DNA of 64,000 bases from Coccinella septempunctata (lineage: Eukaryota; Arthropoda; Insecta; Coleoptera; Coccinellidae). This document shows, in pieces, positions 57,151-64,000 of the stretch (positions within the stretch are counted from its first letter, which is position 1; every line of letters starts with the position of its first letter). Made by a program: the position numbers and the translations under genes. Below the pieces are notes generated by a model. That model made no database searches and was not told where the DNA came from. It worked only from the letters and a program-made list of their open reading frames with translations. Location of the stretch: positions 33,010,270-33,074,269 of the forward strand of contig NC_058189.1 in the NCBI RefSeq assembly GCF_907165205.1, in the 5' to 3' direction.

Positions 57151-58925
57151 TTTTTTTTTCCTTCGTGTGAGGGGAAAACCCCTTTATTATGGGCGCCCAG
57201 AGGGTCCGCACTCTAGGTAGTGTGAGACTCCGAGATCTTGTTTGGCTACTCACTAAAAACCCCTCACACATTCCACGGAGAAGTTCTTCGTCCAGTCCTT
57301 GCAGCGTCCCTTAACAAAAGAGATGAGCTGCAAGTGGCATCTAGAGTTCATGGGATCTGATGATATGCAGTGACCCAAGCAACACCGCCTTCTGCATTCT
57401 GTGCGCAAGTATCTCGGCCCAAGATCTGCAGGCCGGAATAATCTTCAATTCTTCCACGTAGTTGGCTCTCATTCCTCCGAGACATCCTATGATCAGTACA
57501 ACCATCCTGACTTTATGACCTGGGTACATAGTTCCAAGCTCGAAAACAAGATCTTTGTATTTTTGCCTTTTCTGCTCTTCCTTCATCACCATGTTGTTTT
57601 CTGCAGGGGATGAGAATTCCACAACGAACAATTCCTTCAGCTCTTTGTCCAAAAGAAGTATGTCTGGCTTTATTGCATTGATCTGCCGTGTTGTTGAGAC
57701 AGGATAGTTCCAGTATATTCGAGCTTTCTCGTTCTGGACCACCGCTTCAATCTCCAGAGGCACATATGGTAGCACCGGTTCTTTGTCTATCTCATATGCC
57801 GCCCTCAGATGGAAGTAGAGAACTCGGAGTGCCGCGTTGTGTCTCTCTATATATCCCGATGGAGCATGGACTCTACAGGCGGAAAGAATGTGCATAATCG
57901 TTTCTTGTTGACTATGGCACGCTCTGCACGTTGTTGGGGTGTCCATTTTCATGATGTTCTTTTTATACCATCTGGTATTTATTACTCCATCCTGACACGC
58001 CATCACAAATCCCTCCGTCTCTGACTTAAGGCTAGCCGACTTTAGGAAGGCGAAAGACAATTCTTCCGACAGATCTTGGTCTTTTAAACTCCTGAAAAAT
58101 ATGGAGTGCAGGCTCTTACTCATATGATGTTCGAGTAATGTATTCGACTGAGATTTCCGGATCAGTCTTGCTAGCCTTCTTTGGTCCGCTTGAGTGATCG
58201 GTGCTCCAGCACGCTCAGGATCGATCGACACGCCGGTTATACCGAACTTCTCCAAGGCTCTCTGTCCAGCTCGGAATAGGAAGGCTCCGTGGTTCGCGAG
58301 TTCATGCTGAGCTACAAACTTCAGAAGCGGATCTTCACTTCTTAGGACCCTTACTGCTGTTTCCAATGTTTGTTGATAGTGTTGATATTCCAAACATTGC
58401 AATCCTCTACCCCCCTGGCTTCGGGGAAGGTATATCCTCTGAATCGAGCTATTTGGGTGAAGGCTACGATTCATGTTCATCGTTTTTCTTGTTGACCTAT
58501 CAAGATCGAGGAGTTCGTTCACCGTCCAGTTTACCACCCCGAAAGAGTAGGTAAGTATCGGGATGGCTAGCATATTTGTAGCTGATACTTTGTTCTTTCC
58601 TGACAGCTGTGATTTCCAGATGTCTCTCAGCTTCTTCTTGTAGCTGGCTGATAAGGCGTCCTTTATCTGGGTTGTCTCCAGTACTCCCCTCTGTTTCATC
58701 CCGAGAAACTTGTAAGTTTCTCCCTCTTCCAGAAGTCGAAAAGTCATTCCATCTTCCAGTTGGATATCTTCTCCTGGATCATCAACCCTTCCCCTGCGGG
58801 GATGAAAAACAGCACACTTGTCCAAACCAAATGACATTCCCATTGCAGAGGTGTAGTCGGAAACGATATTCAATAGCTGTAGTGCGGTCCTGGAGGGGGC
58901 GTAGAGTTTCAAGTCGTATATATAT
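57151..58925 (-). pseudogene. LINE fragment with restriction-like endonuclease, copy B
   Basis: Reading on the minus strand from about 58925: YDLKLYAPS (relic of the RT box and what follows), a thumb region, then CRACHSQQETIMHILSAC (CX2CX8HX4C) and PDILLLDKELKELFVVEFSS with KRQKYKDL. A C-terminal CCHC plus PD-(D/E)XK-like nuclease is the layout of R2/R4/Dong-type LINEs, which cut specific targets. About 520 codons are open to the stop at 57341. A 3' UTR ends in a run of A at 57151-57159 (minus strand). 5'-truncated, so dead. Confidence 0.8.
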
Positions 58926-60028
58926 TATGACTTTAGCCTTGCGGCTTTCACACTCCTCTCCAGAGGAAAATTCACTTATCCCAGATATCTCAGATATCAA
59001 AAGGATTAAGCTCTGTTGGAGCCCTTTCCAGGTTTTCGGGCTCGTGGTGGTGGTCGGGTCCGGGTCGCTCCTCGCCTCCCTGCTGTAGGTTGGATTCCTG
59101 CTCCACCCGCACTTCCTGTCGGAGCAGACGGTGTTCCTCTGCATTCCCCATGTACTTGCGTACAGTTCTCGCCGTTCCGAGCAGTACCGCCTTCTGCATG
59201 ACTCTATAGATATTTTCGTCCAACTGAAGTTTCCTCAAGTTCTCTAGTAGTTTCTTCGGTATCAGGCCTGTAGATGAAATGACAATAGGGATGGTCTTGA
59301 TATCTTTCAGCTTCCACTGTCTTCTGGTCTGTTCCTCGAGATCTCTGTATTTTGAAATTTTTTCAGTGTGCCTATCTAGAAGATTGGTATTATTTGGAAT
59401 TGCCACGTCGATGAATAGTGCTCTATCCTCATCCTTATTGAGCAATATGAGGTCTGGTCTATTGTGGGTTATTTTTCGGTCTGTGAGAACCGTGCGATCC
59501 CAGTAGAGCTTGTGATGTTCGTTTTCCAGCACAGCATCCGGATGGTAATTGTAATAAGGAACCTTTTTCGAAGTTAGAAGTTGGTGTTTTAGTGCCAATT
59601 CTTGGTGAAGAATCTTGGCAACAGCATCATGTCTATTTTTGTACTCCGTGCCCGCGAACTTCTGACATCCCCCGGTGATGTGCTGGATAGTTTCATGTGT
59701 CGCACAGCCATAACGACAGCTATCGTCCGCCACTGAGGCATCCTTGGCGATGTACTTCATGTAATTTCTTGTTGGAATCACCTGATCCTGGATGGCGAGC
59801 ATGAAGCCCTCTGTCTCAGGAAACAACCTTCCGGAAGACAACCAGTAGTTCGACGCAGATATGTCAACGTAATCATGGTTGACCTCGTTCTGGTGCCTCC
59901 CATGCAAAGGTTTGCCAATCAGTTTCTGCATTTTACTTTCTGCAGAGTGTTCGACGGTTTCCAAGTGATCCTGTTGTAGCTTTAATGGTGTAGAACTATC
60001 AGCAACACAAACTACTCGATGGAGTTCT
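58926..60028 (-). pseudogene. LINE fragment with restriction-like endonuclease, copy A
   Basis: The minus-strand frame opens at about 60028 (LHRVVCVADSSTPLKL...), runs through FPETEGFMLAIQDQVIPTRN, CRYGCATHETIQHITGGC (CX3CX7HX4C), RPDLILLNKDEDRALFIDVA (nuclease core) and KISKYRDLEEQ to a stop at 58990. Same architecture as copy B but clearly different sequence, so a different family. The 5' cut lies next to an (AAT)n run (60031-60054). The 3' UTR ends at TATATATA where copy B starts. Confidence 0.8.
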
Positions 60029-60030
60029 GA

Positions 60031-60054
60031 ATAATATTATTATTATTATTATTG
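60031..60054. repeat. (ATT)n microsatellite
   Basis: ATAATATTATTATTATTATT run at the truncated 5' edge of copy A. Confidence 0.8.
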
Positions 60055-60163
60055 TTGTCATTTCATTAACCTAACTTTATTGTCTTGTCAGTCAGTGTCA
60101 AGTAAACTATTATATTATTATCAAAGAGTGACAACTTTTTGTTGCTGAATTAGCATTATTTAC

Positions 60164-61825
60164 TAAGGCCCGTTTGCACCAATACCCCTTATTAAAACGA
60201 GTACTCAACTAAGTGTCGTTTAAAGTTAATGGACTCTTAATTTTATTCCCAGTTGCACGACTGTGGTTTAATAGAATCTTAAGGAAGGGGTCCTTAAGTT
60301 TTTATATCTAGAGATATTTCAGTTTTTTATTTTGGTGCAACTTCATCCTACTCCAATAAAGCCATTTCATTGGTTAGCCGGTTGCCGACGATCGTTGTCA
60401 TTTCATTAACCTAACTTTATTGTCCTGTCACTTAGTGTCAAGGATATTATTATTGGCGAATCCAAAAATCTAGACGCCCTCTACCGACTGAATTACGAAA
60501 CTACTTTGTCAGTACTGCAAAGTCAAAACAAGTTTAGTTCCTTATGTTTTTTCTTATCTCACGTTGTCCAACAAAGTATTATAATTATTATTTGAAGAAG
60601 TTATATCAGGATTATTGTCTGGGTTTCTGAATAGAAATATTGATTCCGAAAAAATATTGGAAAAGGTATTTGTACCAGTGCTTTAAACTGGCAGGAGTTA
60701 GGTAAAACGATTTTTCTTTGCGAGAGTTTTCTGCTAAATTCAATTGATGATTTAGAAATACAATTTCATAATTTTCATACTTCCAAATGAATACTTTTTC
60801 TCATCTGTAGAACTTGTTCCATGAGCTGAATCATATTTAAGTCTCTTGAGATTTCAGTATGAGGAATACCTATATCATAACATGGAATTGAAATACTTTA
60901 AAAAGGAACTTCATAAACTCAGTATATGCTGCCTCAACATTATTAGCTAGGTTTATTTCAAGAAAGAATCTGTGAAATAATATGATTTTGTGTCTAGGTA
61001 CAGTGGATCACCAATATCATCGCTCGATTTTATTCCACAATTCATCCTTTTCAAATGAAATATTTCCAAAGAATGTTTATCTTTCTTTACGAAACTAAAT
61101 CAATCAATTCACTTCCGATAATTCCGATAAATATCTTGATTTTCTAGAAAAACTCTGTTAGGCCGTACAAATTTCGAAAAGAGTACTGACAAACGTCAAA
61201 GTTTGTTTTCATTTCGCAGCGCCCTCAACGGTAATTGGATTCGCGAATAGTATTATCAGAGTTACAACTTCTCGTTGTTGAATTAGCATTAATATTGATA
61301 ATGATAAGGATTGTCAAATAAACACTTTCTTTGTAAGGTCTAATGTGAATTTGTTTTACTAATGTTGAAGAGGAACGTGAAGAAAACGTCCTTATTGCCC
61401 TTGTTAATACGAATACGTTGAATGATTGCCAAGCAAATGGTGGTAATTTACGAAGGACACTCAACTTCTCAACAGAAGAAAAGAGTTTGTTGCTAATTAT
61501 AGTATGATTTGTGACACCAGATTGAAAATTGAAAAACACTGATGGCATTACAATAAAGGCAAAAGAAAAGGCTTGGTATTCAGTAATGAATTCATTCAAT
61601 TTTCAAAATCCAGCAAAAATGGGAAGTTTTGGAGACAGTTCAACAAATTATTTTAGGTTAGAATCCCGCCCTTAAACACCTAAGTGGTCATTACAGGAGC
61701 GCTTAAATTTAAGGCTAGCTTTAGCCATTTAAATGTCACTTAACAGTTGGTGCAACGTAATTTAAGTTAAGGGTTCATTTTAAGCGACACTTAACACTAA
61801 GTGCGTTTGGTGCAAACGGGTCTTA
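60164..61825. mobile_element. TIR element, family G, with nested MITE
   Basis: Ends TAAGGCCCGTTTGCACCA and TGGTGCAAACGGGTCTTA. 1662 bp, non-coding. It encloses a second inverted-repeat element (60456-61244). The 3' part (61680-61825) carries more AAGTTAAGGGTT and TTAAGCGACACTTAA-like words. A solo left end exists at 55917-56132. Confidence 0.55.
60456..61244. mobile_element. Nested MITE inside family G
   Basis: Ends GCGAATCCAA and TTGGATTCGC. Subterminal GACGCCCTCTACCG versus CGGTAATTGG/GCGCCCTCAACGG mirror each other, as does TTGTCAGTAC versus GTACTGACAA. ATTATT lies on the left side and TATTATC on the right, so a TA-rich target duplication is possible. Confidence 0.5.
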
Positions 61826-62939
61826 ACTCAATAATTCACATTTCTTGCGATGGCGACGTTTAGAAGAAAACAGTGGACATCTATAATATATATATACATA
61901 TTTTTGAAATCTGTGAATTTTTTTTCAATTCAGTGATGACAAATTCAAAACCATAAACTGTAAACTATTGACTTTACATAAAAAAAAAGAATTTTGTCTT
62001 ATAATTCGAAATATATATAATAGGATAGGAAATTCTTTTGAGATTGTCCTGATTATCAGTGGATTGAAGGTAAAAAATTGTGATTGGTTGCAAAGGGTTT
62101 GCGACCGATTTCAGATGATTATTATTGTGGATATTGAGCAACTGAACCGGTGAAAATGCAAATACTTACACCAACGGGCTTAAGAAAAAACATAGGTGAA
62201 TCTACATTTGTCTAGTAGCAGAAAGGGATTTCCAAAGGGTAGGTAAACAGGAAACTGACCTTCTTTCCATACAAGCTTCGTGGTTATCACCTCGTTGATA
62301 TAAAGGACACAAGGCACTCCACTCACAAAAATGCTCAAATCACGCTGGTTTAATTAATAGATGATTTCACTAGGGATGACAATTGGTGCGATAAATACGG
62401 CGATATTACAGAGGATTACTCAGTTTTTTAAAAACCTTTCGGAGCGTCCGATGATGAAAAATTGTTGTTGTCGTGATGATTGATGAACATCGAACATTTC
62501 GAAATGGTCAAAATCTCAACTTTTGCTAATAACTCAAAAACGAAGAATACCAGGTCACGGTTTTCATGATTCTTTGTTTCTTTGAAAAAAAAACTCGGAA
62601 AGGTGTTCATCTGGTTTGCCCTAGCTCATTTAGTTTCCGAGATCCATTCACTGGATATCGAATTTGGGACACCCTATACAGTTCGAGTTCCAGATGAGTT
62701 TAAGTTTGAACCAAGACAATTCAGTACGATTGTCACTGGTAGAATCAGGTTCAATGTTCAACTCGGCCCGAATTTGAACTGTCAGTTGTAAGTTGTAAAC
62801 AAAATTCTCCCATATTATTGCTTTTCCTCTAAGAATGAGGATAAAATTCATATAGCTCTTCATCAGGATTTTATTTATATTTGTTTCAGTATGTTTTTTC
62901 GATAACATTTTCTATGAACTCACAAAAATCGTACGTATA
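61826..62939. other. Gene-free stretch
   Basis: Non-coding. 62480-62690 contains GTCAAAATCTCAACTTTTGC and CGAATTTGGGACACCCTATA, MITE-like words that recur inverted near 55080-55115. Confidence 0.4.
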
Positions 62940-64000
62940 GAAAATCATAAGTGCGATAAAAAATGATAAGTCATCTGTACTAGACGGCGTTCCAGCGTAG
63001 ATATTCAAAGCCCTGGATGAAGACATTGTCAATAGTCTCCTAACACTATTCCGCAAGATCTGGGAACAAGGAGATGTGCCACAAGACTTCAGAGACGCTT
63101 TAGTTATCAACCTCTATAAGAATAAAGGCGATACGTCAAATTGCAACAATTACAGGGGCATATCGTTGCTTAGTGTGGCCGGTGAAATTCTCTCGAAGAT
63201 TATGGCTAATCTTCTGATTCAACTCTTAAAAAAGCTATTACCTGAATCCCAGTGCGGCTTTCGAGCAAATAGAGGTACGGTAGACCTAATTTTTACACTG
63301 CGACAGCTGCGAGAGAAGGCCCGTGAACAACAATCAAGGATATATACAGCCTACATCGATTCAAGTAAGGCCTTCGACTCGGTGAATCGGAGAGCGCTAT
63401 GGAAAATCATGGGACGCCCTGGAGTACCGAAAAATTCTTAGCAGTGTGTAAAAGCCTTCATACCAACAACACCGCTAGAATACAGCATAATGGCTCTACA
63501 AACGACCATTTCTTAACCAACTCTGGAATAAAACAACGTTGCGTGTTAGTACCTTTACTGTTCAATATTTTAGCCATAGGTGTCTCGATAATTGCTGACA
63601 TGAGTTTGCCTGTAAGAGGTGTTGGAATAAGATTCAGATTTGATGGAGGCCTAGTTAACGAAGCTTTAAGCCTTAGATTCAATATCGACAAAACCAAAAT
63701 CCTGGTAAGTCCGCCAGAAAGATTTCAATCAGATATCAGCCTGGACGCTTGGAGGATGAAACTCTAGAACAGGTCGAGCAGTTCAAATACTTGGGAAGCT
63801 TCATAAATACTAGGGCTAACCTACCCACGGAAATACACAACCGTATCAATTCGGCATCACGGGCATTCTGGAAGCTAAAGGACAGAGTGTTTCGAAATCA
63901 CGACCTCAATCTGAAGGCCAAGACAGCTGTTTACAAAGCAGTTGTCCTCCCTACCCTTCTTTACGGAAGCGAAAGTCCGACGCCGACATATTAAACAGCT
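62940..64000 (+). pseudogene. LINE reverse transcriptase, broken, continues off the window
   Basis: From about 62950: AIKNDKSSVLDGVPA, stop, IFKALDEDIVNSLL, then an open section (63076-63441) DALVINLYKNKGDTSNCNNY, RGISLLSVAGEILSKIMANL, LPESQCGFRANRGTVDLIFT and TAYIDSSKAFDSVNRRALWK. A frameshift at about 63440 leads to SGIKQRCVLVPLLFN. The YADD box that should follow is missing, deleted near 63660. Another shift then gives EQVEQFKYLGSFINTRANLP and LLYGSE. At least three breaks. The RT type is the one common in animal RTE/CR1-like LINEs; I do not assign a clade. Confidence 0.8.

Noticed and set aside
1..64000. CRISPR arrays, operons, ribosome binding sites, tRNA or rRNA genes
   Set aside because: Eukaryotic window. 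No regularly spaced identical repeats with unique spacers, and I saw no convincing tRNA or rRNA; a covariance search would be needed to exclude a tRNA.

Overview
The window looks like a piece of an insect nuclear genome, and I would guess a beetle from the transposon mix (inference only; no rRNA or mitochondrial marker is present). It is strongly AT-rich, with long gene-poor stretches, spliceosomal GT-AG junctions, and a dense load of insect-type transposons: Tc1/mariner, piggyBac-like MITEs, Ty3/Gypsy and several non-LTR clades. I see no prokaryotic features.

Only two cellular genes are supported. On the minus strand there are two coding exons of an SLC4 anion exchanger: a membrane-domain exon (30155-30325) and the terminal exon (2571-2642). 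A 27.5-kb intron separates them. Upstream exons were not found. On the plus strand there is a complete septin of the Peanut/SEPT7 type (39630-41450). It is coded in one exon, behind a 5' UTR carrying a 61-bp intron.

Layout. 1-2570: 3' flank of the exchanger. 2643-30154: the giant intron, packed with nested transposons. These are a mariner-like element with inverted repeats of about 785 bp (5831-11863) broken by a young Gypsy-type LTR element (7258-11312), a piggyBac-type MITE, a Tc1 relic, a non-LTR element with endonuclease and damaged RT (16316-19608), a mariner relic and many palindromic MITEs. 30326-39000: more MITEs, a fragmented minisatellite, a LINE 3' end and a 20-bp-period minisatellite. 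39000-41930: septin. 42-55 kb: palindromic MITEs, one self-nested, and a nearly intact Tc1 element with perfect TA duplications. 55.9-61.8 kb: three truncated LINE fragments, two of them with R2/R4-type restriction-like endonuclease, plus a nested TIR element. 62.9-64 kb: a broken LINE RT running off the window.

The standout is the LTR element. Its two 303-bp LTRs read as identical, so it is young. One uninterrupted ORF fuses a coiled-coil Gag to an integrase with all catalytic residues, with no protease, RT or RNase H between them. After the integrase it continues into a TARG1/OARD1-type macrodomain (ADP-ribosyl hydrolase fold) that keeps the expected Lys and Asp, then a canonical CCCH zinc finger. 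The Gag zinc knuckle has lost two of its four ligands at conserved spacing. This looks like a non-autonomous retroelement that captured an ADP-ribose-handling module.
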